From Cliona cf. orientalis (Eukaryota; Porifera; Demospongiae; Clionaida; Clionaidae): DNA of 64,000 bases. Position numbers and translations under genes: made by a program. Shown here piece after piece: positions 21,292-34,635 of this stretch (within the stretch, counting starts at the first letter, position 1; every line of letters begins with the position of its first letter). Location of the stretch: contig OZ005690.1 of NCBI GenBank assembly GCA_963930775.1, forward strand, positions 622,001-686,000, given 5' to 3'. Under the pieces are notes generated by a model. The model did no database searches and was not told the DNA's origin. It saw only the letters and a program-made list of their open reading frames with translations.

Positions 21292-21303
21292 TGCGCATGC
21301 GCA
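21292..21303. promoter_or_regulatory. NRF1/alpha-Pal-type palindrome in importin promoter
   Basis: TGCGCATGCGCA, an exact match to the animal NRF1 consensus, 86 bp upstream of the importin ATG and 75 bp past the Fringe stop. Similar sites precede eIF3M and the harmonin-like gene. Confidence 0.6.
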
Positions 21304-21377
21304 GTGTATCGGCGGGAAATTCAAACGGAGAAATCTGTTAATAATGATTGAACAAAGATTGGTACAATTAATTTTTA

Positions 21378-24191
<2,814 letters not shown>

Positions 24192-25248
24192 GAATTATGC
24201 CGGTACCGGTATATAGTATAGTTCTGCTGTGGCACTGAATTCCGTGCATGCCAGTGTACCAGCTGCGTTGCTGGTCGGCCCTGAGTGGGTGGGGTCTTCT
24301 CTATTCAAGCGTTAATTATAAATAATTGGCATTGCAAGGTTGTTATGACGTATAGTAGCCATGGTAATGAGTATTCTTTCAGGAATCATAATACGAATGT
24401 TATGATATAAGGTATCAATCAGTGCATGGCTTCGGTTTGAGGCCTGCATGTGATGTGATTATAAATAGATCATAATATGACCCTGAGCATTCAGAGGCCT
24501 AGGGAATAAGTCGAGTTAACCCCCCCCCCCCTCACTCTAATCATGACTCAAGCTCAAAGACACAGCAAAAAGACCACCAAAATCAATGCATAAATTCAAG
24601 AATCCATCAAAGATTGAATAGTAAAATCTTTACAAAAATCAATTCTTCTACGCAATTTCAGTGATTTTATAGAGGCGTTTGATTTTTCAGAGGGTTTTAC
24701 TATTCAATCACAGAGTGATTACTTAGACACGATTTCGGACCAAATTTTCCTATGAGAAAGAAGTCAACGATCGATCTATAGGCAGCTAGCTATACTTAAT
24801 CAAGCTAGTCTATAGCTAGCATGCAAGCTAATTATGATTATGTGATACATACTATGCTATTAATACATTGTAGCTATATTAGAAGCATAAGTACAAGTTC
24901 GATCGATCTTGGGGCACATCAGGATCTATATCTACTATAATATAGCTACGTACTAAAATTAGATATTCTTTAATATCTACAATCTACGTGGCTATAATAC
25001 CTTCAGGCTATGACAAAATTAATTATGCTACAGGAAAAAATTTAATAACACGAACAGATTATTAAGTATATTATTGCGAAATGCATCCTCGAGCCTCGTT
25101 GAAACAACTAAAGTATATAATTACACAGTGTTTCTATAAACTTTATCTCCCAAAAGTCAAACTTTCAAGGAAAACATCGATCGATGATATTGGTCGGGAT
25201 GCTCTCAAATTTGATCACACGAAACTTCAATTCATGTGATCAAACTTG

Positions 25249-25320
25249 CTGTTGTTGGGAGGATTTATTTTTTGGAAAACAATTCAACTGTTTTCCAAAA
25301 ATAAATCCTCCCAACAACAG
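25249..25320. repeat. 72-bp hairpin
   Basis: The left arm CTGTTGTTGGGAGGATTTAT and the inverted right arm ATAAATCCTCCCAACAACAG pair over about 30 bp with a roughly 10-bp loop. Confidence 0.85.
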
Positions 25321-26142
25321 CATAGCTAGTTCTTTTGATAGCAATCGTGTTTCAACTTGGATCAATCCCTATTTATAATATTATAGTGTATTCTTTGCCA
25401 GTATAGTTCAGATCTTTATATTATGTGCATGATGCATGCAGCATATAGGTTCCCATTACAGTGGTTCTCAATGGTTCCCAGCTGCATTAGGTCACAGTCT
25501 TGGTAGGTTCTTGATTGTTTTGGTGGCCAGTGGTTCTCATACGTATGTTTCCATACTTAGTCTATTAGCTACTAATAGGTTCACTAAACCGTAGTATTAT
25601 AATAACTTGCTTACAGTAGTGAATTATAAGATTAAGATTTAATGTTGTATTATTTTGTACATACGAGAACTGTGGTTCTCGAAACAGTGAAGTGCGACCA
25701 TATTGAATTCATAATGTAGTGGTCTATGAGAACAACTGGGACACACCAAGAATTTGTATGAAAATCTTATGGGAACCTATGAGAATTAAACCGCTAGGAA
25801 GAGTCTGTCAGTGAGTGCATGTATGTATTATATGCCATGGGAACCTATATATATATAGGAGAAAGTATGCATGGCTAAGTCTTGCATAGTCCTTCAGGAG
25901 ATCAAGATCGATAGCAACTGTATGAATCCTGAGTATGAGAGTATAGCTGCATATGTAGCTACCTCATGCTCAAACCAATTGAACCAGCATGTGATAACTC
26001 CAAACGTTTAGCTAACAATTTTTTTCCCAATTTCTCGTAATATTAATCCCACATGTACAGCAAGGCACAATACTATAATATTATGATTATGTACGTTGTG
26101 ATTACGCCATAATATTGTATATGTGTGTATTATGAGTCAGCT

Positions 26143-26150
26143 TATAAAAC
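26143..26150 (+). promoter_or_regulatory. TATA box of helical-repeat gene 1
   Basis: TATAAAAC, preceded by CT, 145 bp before the ATG. The two paralogues have TATA boxes at 168 and 144 bp. Confidence 0.6.
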
Positions 26151-26287
26151 AGGAAAGATAGTGATTCTTTGCACAGTGCACGATAGCTAGATCTGTGATT
26201 GGTGAAATTTTCAAGGACGAAAAAGCAATAATACTTTTCTCAATCAACTTAAGCTTGTGCGTGAAGAAGGAGTGAGTATCCTTCGCA

Positions 26288-27280
26288 ATGAAGTCCCTTA
26301 TTCTTCTTTTGGTGCTGAGCACCGCACTTTTTGTCTCACTGGATGCAGCTCCTGTACTCCCCTCCAGCCTCGAAGCTGAACTCGAAACCGTTGCCAAGCA
26401 ACAGTCAGATAATTCAGAAATGTTTAAAACCTTTCTGAATATCTTTACGAAGATTCTCACTTCTGCTGGTGATAAGAGCAACGGAGGAGACGGCAGCATT
26501 CAAGCAGACAATCAACTAGGGAGAACACTGCTAAACGTCGCAAGCGGTCTCCTTTCATCTCTGGGCAAAAAAGCAGACCCGAATGATGAATTGCAGCAAT
26601 CACTGTTTAAAGGATTTGGTTCAGTTCTCGCAGCACTTGGAAATCGGCTTGGAGAAGGAGGGAAGATACAGTCGGATGATGATGAGTTGAAGAAAGCTTT
26701 TGTAAGTCTATTCGGCACGTTTCTTTCTGCAATGACGAAAACGATTGATAATGGTGAAATTCAATCAATGGATGAGGTTATGCCCACCATGCTGAATCTC
26801 TTCAGCAACTTTTTGTCCCTTGCAAGGAAAAATGCTGATCCCAATGATGACATGGGTAATAGTATCTTGGATGGTTTTAGCTCAGTTTTTTCCGCAATCG
26901 GTCGTAAAATCAGCAATGGAGGTGGGGGTAGCCAAATTCAGTCCGATGACAGTGGACTTCCAGGGGCATTTTTGAATCTCCTTGGCACAGTTGGCTCGGC
27001 TCTACAAAAGAAGGCAGATCCCAAGGATGATACTGCACAAACGTTTCTCTCTCTCTTCAACACGCTACTCTCTGGAGTTAAAAACAAGGTGGGAGGAGGA
27101 GGAGGCCAGGAGGCACGTCTAGACACACTTCCCACCTTCACGGGCAATCGTTTTGATCAGAGTATTTTGGAGTCTGTCGATGAAAATGCAGCAACGATGG
27201 AGGAAGCTAAGACACAGCTGTGGGGTGCCATATTCAGCAGTATTGCTTCAGGTCTGCTGAGTAAATATCTTGAAGGGTGA
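26288..27280 (+). CDS. Secreted helical-repeat protein 1
   Basis: Single exon, 330 residues. Signal peptide MKSLILLLVLSTALFVSLDA. The rest is a chain of roughly 25-residue amphipathic helices (pattern like FLSLFNTLLSGVKNK) whose ends alternate between a DPNDE-type turn (DPNDELQ, DPNDDMG, DPKDDTA) and an IQSDD/IQADN turn, giving a two-helix period near 57 residues. There are no cysteines in the mature part. A conserved C-terminal block EEAKTQLWGAIFSS..GLL is shared with the two downstream paralogues. A secreted all-helical protein, perhaps a structural or lipid-binding matrix component; that role is a guess. I recognise no named family. Confidence 0.85.
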   Translation: MKSLILLLVLSTALFVSLDAAPVLPSSLEAELETVAKQQSDNSEMFKTFLNIFTKILTSAGDKSNGGDGSIQADNQLGRTLLNVASGLLSSLGKKADPNDELQQSLFKGFGSVLAALGNRLGEGGKIQSDDDELKKAFVSLFGTFLSAMTKTIDNGEIQSMDEVMPTMLNLFSNFLSLARKNADPNDDMGNSILDGFSSVFSAIGRKISNGGGGSQIQSDDSGLPGAFLNLLGTVGSALQKKADPKDDTAQTFLSLFNTLLSGVKNKVGGGGGQEARLDTLPTFTGNRFDQSILESVDENAATMEEAKTQLWGAIFSSIASGLLSKYLEG

Positions 27281-27527
27281 ACTAACCTTAATTGGTGCAC
27301 TGCAAACCCAAGACAGTAACCCTATTAATTGGACATACACATTAATTTAATTGACTATAATAATATTATTACAAACTTTTTCTAGGCTGCTACATTGATT
27401 AATCTTAAAATTAAATTATGTTATTTCAGTTGCATATACGTATCATCATTAAATTCCCTTTTTTGAGTTAAGAAATAATTCAGTTGTGTATATGATCAAT
27501 GACAATTGCAGACTGAGATAGAATTAC

Positions 27528-27597
27528 AGGCCACTCCCATGTTTTCAATGCAACATTGAAAACGTGGGTCTATAGAGTGGCCTCGGGACGAGGCTAA
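27528..27597. repeat. TAGCCTCGTCCC inverted repeat, copy 2
   Basis: Arms around GGCCACTCCCATGTTTTCAA and CATTGAAAACGTGGG, ending CTCGGGACGAGGCTAA. Related to 23101-23169. Confidence 0.6.
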
Positions 27598-27935
27598 GCT
27601 TTAGCATGATCTGTCTGGTCTGCTCTACGGGTTCGGTTTGGTTTGGGAGTTAGCTGGGAGAACTCCTAACTTTGGAAAGCAATAATATTATTGTCTTGTG
27701 CAATGATCACACCATAAAGTTGAGAATAATATTGTCTATTTATACTGTATAGTTAGTTTTCTTTAAGAGCAATGCATATAGTGCATTAAATGATAATAAT
27801 ACTATTATATATTAAGATGCGCATTCATCTATCCCCTATACAACTTTCATAGAACTTGAGCATTTGTTTGCAAACAAACACCATGGTACTACATAATAAT
27901 AATATTATGTGCTAGGGGAGGATAGCTATGATTAT

Positions 27936-28875
27936 AGTATTGTGAAATATTGAAATTTGAATACACTAACAAGTACACTAGCTGACAGTAGCTATTTGCA
28001 TAACACCGTCATCTCCTATAAGAGCATTCGTTTTAAATGGGGTATTCTCAGATTTTTATGACCAGACCACATGAGGAGACTGTTTATACAAAAAAGTGTC
28101 TCCCATTGGAAGATCTGTAATATTAATAGCAATTATGATATTACCCGGTATAGCTATCATCATCATTAATTTTATCGATATCTCTGCATGGTAGATCAAA
28201 TCGGTCACAGGAAAATTAAATTTTATGCCGATAATTATTATTGGTCAAGATTGAAGTAATAACAGTTACTATACACAACAGTTACTGTACACACATGTAC
28301 ATGTGCAGCTTCTTGTCAGAACTCAGGGAACAAAATTTACAGTGCCATGCTGAACTATAGCGTGAGTGATCTGACCCAACATGCAGTGACATCGATAACA
28401 ATCAATTAGTATTGTGAAATATTGAAATTTGAACACACTGACAAGTACACTTAGCCTTGGTGATAGTAGTTGCATAACGCATTTTCTAAAAGTGAATTTT
28501 AAGTGGGGTATTCTCAGATTTTATGACCAGATCACATGAGGAGACTGTTTACAAATTAAAGCTTAAAAGTGTCTCCCATTGGAAGATCTGTAATATTAAT
28601 AGCAACTATGATATTACCCGGTATAGCTATCATCATCATTAATTTATCGATATCTCTGCATGGCAGATCAAATCGGTCACAGGAAAATTTATGATAATTA
28701 TTATTGGTCAAGATTGAAGTAATAACAGTTACTATACACAACAGTTACTGTACACACATGTACATTTGCAGCTTCTTGTCGGAACTCAGGGAACAAAATT
28801 AATTTACAGTGCCATGCTGAACTAGCGTGAGTGATCTGGCCCACCATGCAGTGATATCGATAACAATCAATATTG
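27936..28875. repeat. 470-bp tandem direct duplication
   Basis: The unit starting AGTATTGTGAAATATTGAAA at 27936 is repeated at 28408 with about 90 percent identity by eye, through GAGGAGACTGTTTA and ACAGTTACTGTACACACATG to GATAACAATCAAT. It lies upstream of gene 2. No ORF is conserved between the units, so it is a non-coding, possibly regulatory, duplication. Confidence 0.85.
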
Positions 28876-28996
28876 ACATTATAATAATAATTTTCTCCCA
28901 AAGTGTGCACTTGAGCATGCAGATATTGTATACCATTCACTCATGTACACAATGAGCTAAATCACCAATAATAATAGTTAAATATTGAGCGGCGCT

Positions 28997-29004
28997 TATA
29001 AATA
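28997..29004 (+). promoter_or_regulatory. TATA box of helical-repeat gene 2
   Basis: TATAAATA preceded by GGCGCT, 168 bp before the ATG at 29165. Confidence 0.55.
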
Positions 29005-29164
29005 AAGGAGTAAGACAAGCAATTCTTTCAGCAGCTATATATACTGCAGCTGATGAAATTTTGACGCGAAGAACAATATTATTGTGGCTAATGATTTTTC
29101 AAGAAGGTACGTATATACTTCAGAATCTGCATTCAGGAGAAGAGATAAAAATTACATTGCCACA

Positions 29165-30365
29165 ATGAAGTTCCTTATCCCACTTGTAGTGCTCTGTACT
29201 GCACTTTTTATTGTATCAGAATCAGATGCTGCCCCATTACCCCCCTCTCGCTTCAAACTCACTGAAACTGCTAGCGCCAAGGAACAGCAGTTGAATGAGT
29301 GGGCAAAGACCTTTCTTAGCACCTACAGCAAACTTTTCACCTCTGCTCGCGATCGTGATGAGATTAGTAGAGATGGAAGCATTGAGGCAGGCATTGAACT
29401 TAAGCAACCAACTTTTGCAAGGAATCTTCTTTCAACTGTAAGCAAAAATTTGATCTGCATGAATGATGAAATTGTAAATTAAAATTTCAATTATGAAATA
29501 GTTTGGTTATGGAGATGGAGAGGCTCAGTCTGATGATGAGGAGATGATGCAGACACTTTTTGGCACCCTTCTTTCGAAAAGCATCGACAATGGTGGAGTT
29601 TATGTTCAATCAGATAGGAATAAGCTTGGGAAAACATTTGTCAAAGCCATACTTGACCTTATCTCGTCTGCGAGAGAGAATTCTGATCCAAATGACGAGG
29701 CATCACAGATTGTGCTTGATGGAATGATTTCAATTCTGACCATAGTACAAAATAGCCTTGATGAAGAGCAGCCAGCTGCAGATGAAAATGAGATACAGCG
29801 AATATTGTTTGATACCATAGATAATGGGCTTTCAGCTCTGGACAGAAGTATCGATCCCAATGATGAAATGACACACACGATGATCAATGCATTTAAAATG
29901 TTTATTCTTCTATTTCGTAAGGAAGTTGAAAATGAAAGGATAATTCAGTCTAATGATAGTGAAATGAACCGACCAGTTATGAATTTTCTTGGCAAAATCC
30001 AGTCTAGTGAGGATGAGAGTGCACGGACAATCATTAATGTCATGAGCGCCTTTTTTGGAACTTTTTGCAAAAAGCGTACCAGTTCCAATAATGAAAATTT
30101 AATTGCAAAGGCTATCTGTGAGTTTTCTGATGGAATATTTTCTATTATTGGAAAATCTTTCAGCAATGAAGAGAATCAGTCTACTGATGAAGAGATTAGG
30201 AAAGAATTTATAAGCCAATTTGGTAACATTATCTTGGTATTCGCAAAAATGATTGAAAATATTCAATCCAGGATCCCTGATCACACACCGTCAGGTGAAG
30301 CTAAGACACAGCAGTGGGGTGTCTTCCTCGATAGCTTAGGTACAAGTCTGCTGAATAATGGGTAA
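29165..30365 (+). CDS. Secreted helical-repeat protein 2 (possible 28-nt mini-intron)
   Basis: The ATG at 29165 opens the signal peptide MKFLIPLVVLCTALFIVSES, matching genes 1 and 3. The first frame runs to 29482. The second continues to 30365 with the same helix pattern, DPNDE turns (DPNDEASQ, DPNDEMTH) and QSDD turns, and the C-terminal block GEAKTQQWGVFLDSL. Between them a 28-base segment (29474-29501) starts GTAAAT and ends AATAG; removing it joins the frames as NDEIFGYGDGEAQSDDEE, which fits the repeat pattern. It could be a very short intron; otherwise the gene is disrupted there. The AATAAA at 30397 is a fair poly(A) signal. Family and function unknown. Confidence 0.65.
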
Positions 30366-30396
30366 CAAATTTCGGTCTCAACTGCTGAACTGTAAA

Positions 30397-30402
30397 AATA
30401 AA
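30397..30402 (+). terminator. Poly(A) signal of helical-repeat gene 2
   Basis: AATAAA 32 bp past the stop codon. Confidence 0.5.
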
Positions 30403-30895
30403 ACTATATATACTCAGTATACATACATGCATGCATGCACATTAGTTTATAGTTGCATTGAACCATGCATGCAATAATAATAATATATTATAATAATTAT
30501 TAGGCTGCTGTACCTATTCAATTTTTTGTGTGGATCATCATAATATTATTATTAATTTTTAGCACCTTAATTTTAGAGATTGTATGAATGATTATCAAGC
30601 TGCAAATGATTATTGTTGATTTAAAAATGCTAATAATAATTATAGAACTGTTGTGAATAACATAGTATCCCCTCGTGCATTATTATTATCATTAACCATC
30701 TATTGTTGAGTAGGTACACGTAAGCAAAGCTTCGTATTAAGCAGTCACGGGCTCAATAGTGAGTTTAGCAAAATTAAATTTTTTTCCCAAGATTTTTTTT
30801 ATTAATTCCACAAACAGGTATGAAGGTAACAATGAATCCATTGTCCAACCACCCACATACATTGTAGCAATGCATCAACCGTGAATGGATAAACT

Positions 30896-30903
30896 TATAA
30901 AAG
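30896..30903 (+). promoter_or_regulatory. TATA box of helical-repeat gene 3
   Basis: TATAAAAG, 144 bp before the ATG at 31040. Best consensus match of the three. Confidence 0.65.
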
Positions 30904-31039
30904 GAGCACAGGATTCCTGATATTTACAGATTCAGTCGCAACATTAATCTGTGATTACTTTGTTGAACAAATTAAAAATCTACCTACATACGGTTTTCAA
31001 TTGAGGCTTGTGGATTGAGGCGATTTTGAAAGCACCATA

Positions 31040-32710
31040 ATGAAGCCCCTTATCCTCCTTGTGGTGCTGTGCAGTCTTTCTATCTGCACACTTGATGCAG
31101 CTCCGGTACTCCCTAATCTTGGCTTGCCAGAAACATTTGAGAAACAGCAGTTAGACTACATGGAGAGACTACCAGACTTCTACAGTCAGATCCGGCCCAT
31201 GATATTATTAGCTGCTGATAACGTTAACAGAGCTGGTAATAGACATGGCAGCATTCAAGCTGACGATGAACTGGGAAGAATGTTGCTAAACTTCGCAAGC
31301 AGCTTCCCTTTAGCTGCAAGCAAGAATGGAGATCTAAGTGATGAAGAAAAAGGACAGATATTCCGTGATGGATATGGCTCAGCTCTTTCTTCAATCGGAA
31401 AACAGCTTGGGGGTGAGATTCAGTCTGATGATGTTGAGATAATGCAGATTTTTGCGAACCATTTTGGCTCTCCTCATTCTGGGATAGCGAAAAAGACTAA
31501 AAATGGTGAAATTCTTTCTCAATCAGCTGGGGACAAAGAGATTGAGCGAAAACTCTTGAATGATGCGCGTAATTTTTTTACAGCTGTGAGCAAAATTGAT
31601 CCTGACAGCGAAGTAATCCAGACTCTTGTTAATGGGGCTAACACACTTTTGTCTTTTGCAGGAAGGCAGATTGAAAATGGAGGAGAAGTGCACGTGCAGT
31701 CCAGTGACGTTAATGGTGAAGTCAAACGGGCATTTATGAATCTTGCCATCAGTTTGCTATCTATGACCAGGAAAATCATCAATGATACTTACGATGCAAA
31801 GATCCAGAGTGAGGAGTTCCATCGGACAATGCTTAACATTATGAAATTTTTGCTTCCAGCAATGTACAGAAATGCCATTAGTCGTGCTGGTCCCAACAAT
31901 GAAATGCTGTCAAAAATCCATGAATGGTTTGGTACAATGCTCCCTATTTCCGCCGATCTCGAAGTTGGTAGGCGAGATAACGAAAAAATGCGAAAAGGCT
32001 TGAACCAATTTATTGATCTCTTGTCTGCACTGGCAAAAGAGTTCAAAAACAGTAGTAAATTTCGGAATCGCTCTACCAGTAAATTTGCGCCAGTGGGTCG
32101 TATTATTTTGAAGTTCATGAATAGTATGTTTCATAATCTTAGCAAAGGTATTGAACCTGAAGACTATATGCCGCCAGGTTTTGTCGATCAATTTAACCAA
32201 AAGGTTGACACATTTCTATCAATGTTTGGAAAAATTATTGGCATTGATAATGATAGGGAAGGTGAAATTCAGTCTGATGAATATACCGATCGCGAGTTTC
32301 TAAAAACAGTCTTAAATTTGATGCAAGATATTAACTCGAATCATCAAAAGAAAGCAAAGCCCAAGGAATTAGAGTTTTTACAGCCATTCTTTACAGTAAC
32401 TGATAAGATTCTTACAGCTGTTAAGGACATCTATGGGTTCGGAGGTGCACAAACAGTACACATGGACACACTTCCAACCGATCATGTTGATCAGAAGATG
32501 TCAGTGGAGTCATGGAATCAAAATGCTGCAGCCGGTCGTTTTGATCAGAAGGTATCAGTGAAGTCAAGGGATCGAAAGGCTGCTGCAGTGATGGAGGTGG
32601 ATGATGACGGTGATATGGGTCTCCCAGAGGAGACTAAGGTGCAGCTATGGCGTGCCCTACTCCGTCCTGGCCTTGCTTCAGGTCTGCTGAATAAAAAATA
32701 CCTCAGTTGA
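31040..32710 (+). CDS. Secreted helical-repeat protein 3
   Basis: Single exon, 556 residues. Signal peptide MKPLILLVVLCSLSICTLDA, then the mature start APVLP shared with gene 1. About a dozen amphipathic helices with alternating turns (IQADDELGRM, IQSDDVEIM, IQSDEYTDRE). The middle third (residues about 235-440) has diverged and is more basic. Near the C-terminus a short internal duplication reads DQKMSVESWNQNAAA then DQKVSVKSRDRKAAA, followed by the common block EETKVQLWRALLRPGLASGLL. No cysteine-rich or known domain. Longer than genes 1 and 2 by extra repeats, and also the parent of the degraded copy at 33311-34150. Confidence 0.85.
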   Translation: MKPLILLVVLCSLSICTLDAAPVLPNLGLPETFEKQQLDYMERLPDFYSQIRPMILLAADNVNRAGNRHGSIQADDELGRMLLNFASSFPLAASKNGDLSDEEKGQIFRDGYGSALSSIGKQLGGEIQSDDVEIMQIFANHFGSPHSGIAKKTKNGEILSQSAGDKEIERKLLNDARNFFTAVSKIDPDSEVIQTLVNGANTLLSFAGRQIENGGEVHVQSSDVNGEVKRAFMNLAISLLSMTRKIINDTYDAKIQSEEFHRTMLNIMKFLLPAMYRNAISRAGPNNEMLSKIHEWFGTMLPISADLEVGRRDNEKMRKGLNQFIDLLSALAKEFKNSSKFRNRSTSKFAPVGRIILKFMNSMFHNLSKGIEPEDYMPPGFVDQFNQKVDTFLSMFGKIIGIDNDREGEIQSDEYTDREFLKTVLNLMQDINSNHQKKAKPKELEFLQPFFTVTDKILTAVKDIYGFGGAQTVHMDTLPTDHVDQKMSVESWNQNAAAGRFDQKVSVKSRDRKAAAVMEVDDDGDMGLPEETKVQLWRALLRPGLASGLLNKKYLS

Positions 32711-33125
32711 ACTTTCAATGATTGTACTTTTCACTTTTCAAGTACTGGAAAACAGCAATACATATATAGATGAACTCTACTAAACTTAGTAAAAACTATC
32801 AGCATAAATTTATTTGCATACGGTGAACATTAATTAACTTGATTCGTAAGTCTGCATTAATTTTTAATAACGAAATCTAATTATAATAATAATACAGCAA
32901 AGGGATGACCGGGATACTGCGAGTCTATGTACAAAGATTCATAAAATTAATAAGCATACTATTATATAAGGAGCCACTCTGAAATATATAGGTTACTGAA
33001 AATTCTTAATTTTAAAATATGAAGTGCACTATGATTAAATAGGTGGCAAAATAATAGTAGTAGCTAATTATTATAAGCTTGATGCCGGATGCTTTTGTTC
33101 ATTATCACTCGAGTGTTCTATAAGC
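32711..33125. other. AT-rich gap after helical-repeat gene 3
   Basis: No gene. The last about 50 bp (from 33085, with ACTCGAGTGTTCTATAAGCT) resemble the sequence just 3' of the reductase at 35991, so the duplication that made the chimeric pseudogene starts here. Confidence 0.5.
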
Positions 33126-33310
33126 TACCACTGTACCACGGCAGCTTTGTTCTTCCAGAATTCTCCATTCGGGGAGCCGGGAGGTAAGAGAGCCAAGTGG
33201 ACAGGAGTCTCAGCTCCTTCATCAGGAGAGAGAGCGGCATTCAGTCCAGCCATGTCCGTCCTCACCCAACCAGGACAGCAGCAGTTGATCAACACATCAT
33301 CTTTATCTAC
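33126..33310 (-). pseudogene. Duplicated last exon of a carbonyl reductase
   Basis: The sequence matches exon 3 of the reductase at 35991-36169 almost base for base (minus-strand peptide includes DVLINCCCPGWVRTDMAGLN and GAETPVHLALLPPGSPN), plus about 10 bp of the adjoining intron. There are no exons 1-2 nearby. It ends abruptly where the helical-repeat fragment begins. Confidence 0.85.
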
Positions 33311-34150
33311 AAAATTGAGCGAAAACTCTTGCCAATGAATGATGCATGTAAATTTTTTACAGCCGTGAGCAAAATTGATCCGACAACAAAGTAATTCAGA
33401 CTCTTGTTAATGGGGCCCGGCTAATACACTTTTGTCTTTTGCAGCTAGGAAGGCAGATTGAAAATGGAGGAGAAGTGCACATGCGGCACGTGAAGTCAAA
33501 CGGGCATTTATGAATCTTGCCATCAGTTTGCTATCTATATATGACCAGGAAAACCATCAATGATACTTACGGTGCAAAGATCCAGAGTGAGGAGTTCCGT
33601 TGGACAATGCTTAACATTATGAATTTTTTGTGTACAGAAATGCCATTAGTCGTGCTGGTCCCAATGAAATGCTGTCAAATATGCATGAATGGTTTAGTAC
33701 AATGCAATTAATGCTCCCTATTAGCTATATTGCTGATCTCGATGCTGGTAGGCAAGACAACAAAAAAAATGTGAAAAAGCTTGAACCAATTTATTGGTTT
33801 CTTCTCTGCACTGGTAAAACATTTCAAAAATAGTAGTAAATTTCGGAATGTCTCTACCAGTATATTAATTTTGCGGTACTGCATGGGTCGCATTGTTTGG
33901 AAGTTCATGAATGGTATGTTTCATAATTTTAGCAAAGATATCGATATTGAACCTGAAGACTATATGCTGCCAAATTTTATCGATCAATTTAACCAAGAAT
34001 TTAACACACTTCTATCAATATTTGGAAGATTTGTCGGTATTGATAATTACGGGGAAAGTGAAATTCAATATTATACTAATTGCGAGTTTTTAAAAACAGT
34101 CTTAAACTTGGTGGAAGATATTAACTCGATTTTTCAAAAGAATTAAAGCA
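33311..34150 (+). pseudogene. Degraded partial copy of helical-repeat gene 3
   Basis: Matches about 31545-32370 of gene 3 with small insertions and deletions that break the frame several times; recognisable stretches include SVSTSILI-type and IINDTYGAKIQSEEFRW-like peptides. There is no signal-peptide exon, promoter or C-terminal block. The join to the reductase exon lies at a short shared AAAATT/ATTGA sequence. Confidence 0.85.
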
Positions 34151-34635
34151 AAGCCCAAGGAATTAGAGTTTGCACACGCAGCCACTTATTATTTGGGGGT
34201 GGGGTCTGGGCACGAGACTACAGGTCCCAAAGGGCGCCTAAGTTAGGATGGCGCCTATATTAGAACATATACGGTTGCTGATGCAAGCTGTTGCCCTATA
34301 GGTATCAAAAATTGCCATGGGTTTCTAAGTTATAGGCATTCTAAATTGCAATTGTAACTTAAGCATTCTAAGTTGTAGGCTTTCTAAGTGACTTAGATAT
34401 CTACTTGGTTCCAACCAATGAAATGACAAGATTTGGAGTCTAAAGTCTTCAATAACTCACTCAAGATTATCATGAATACAAAAAGTCATAAAAGTCAACG
34501 ATATAAAAAAATAATCTGGTCCTGTTTTTTGCATACGGCCCTACCATTCAGGCTGACCAATCAGGTGCATTAGGACACAAAACTGAAAATAGTTTTCGTT
34601 GTATATAAATTCATGCAGTCACTGAGAACTCATGA
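34151..34635. other. Non-coding gap before the sulfotransferase stop
   Basis: Repeated CATTCTAAGTT and CTTTCTAAGTGACTTAG motifs (34320-34395), otherwise AT-rich. No gene seen. Confidence 0.5.

Larger units (their letters stand above)
24192..26287. other. Intergenic region between Fringe and the first helical-repeat gene
   Basis: About 2.1 kb, AT-rich. Contains a C run (24520-24531), a loose inverted repeat (about 24585-24725, arms around GATTGAATAGTAAAA), the 72-bp hairpin at 25249-25320 and the TATA box at 26143. No gene seen. Divergent start sites suggest both promoters lie here. Confidence 0.6.
27281..29164. other. Intergenic region between helical-repeat genes 1 and 2
   Basis: About 1.9 kb. 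Holds an inverted repeat (27528-27597), a two-copy direct repeat (27936-28875) and the TATA box at 28997. No gene seen. Confidence 0.6.
30366..31039. other. Gap between helical-repeat genes 2 and 3
   Basis: AT-rich, with AATAATATTATT runs and a GCATGCATGCATGC stretch (30425-30440). Holds the gene 3 promoter. Nothing else seen. Confidence 0.5.

Noticed and set aside
26288-34150. Bacterial or viral origin for the helical-repeat genes
   Set aside because: Animal-type signal peptides, TATA boxes at fixed distance and base composition like the neighbours argue for host genes.
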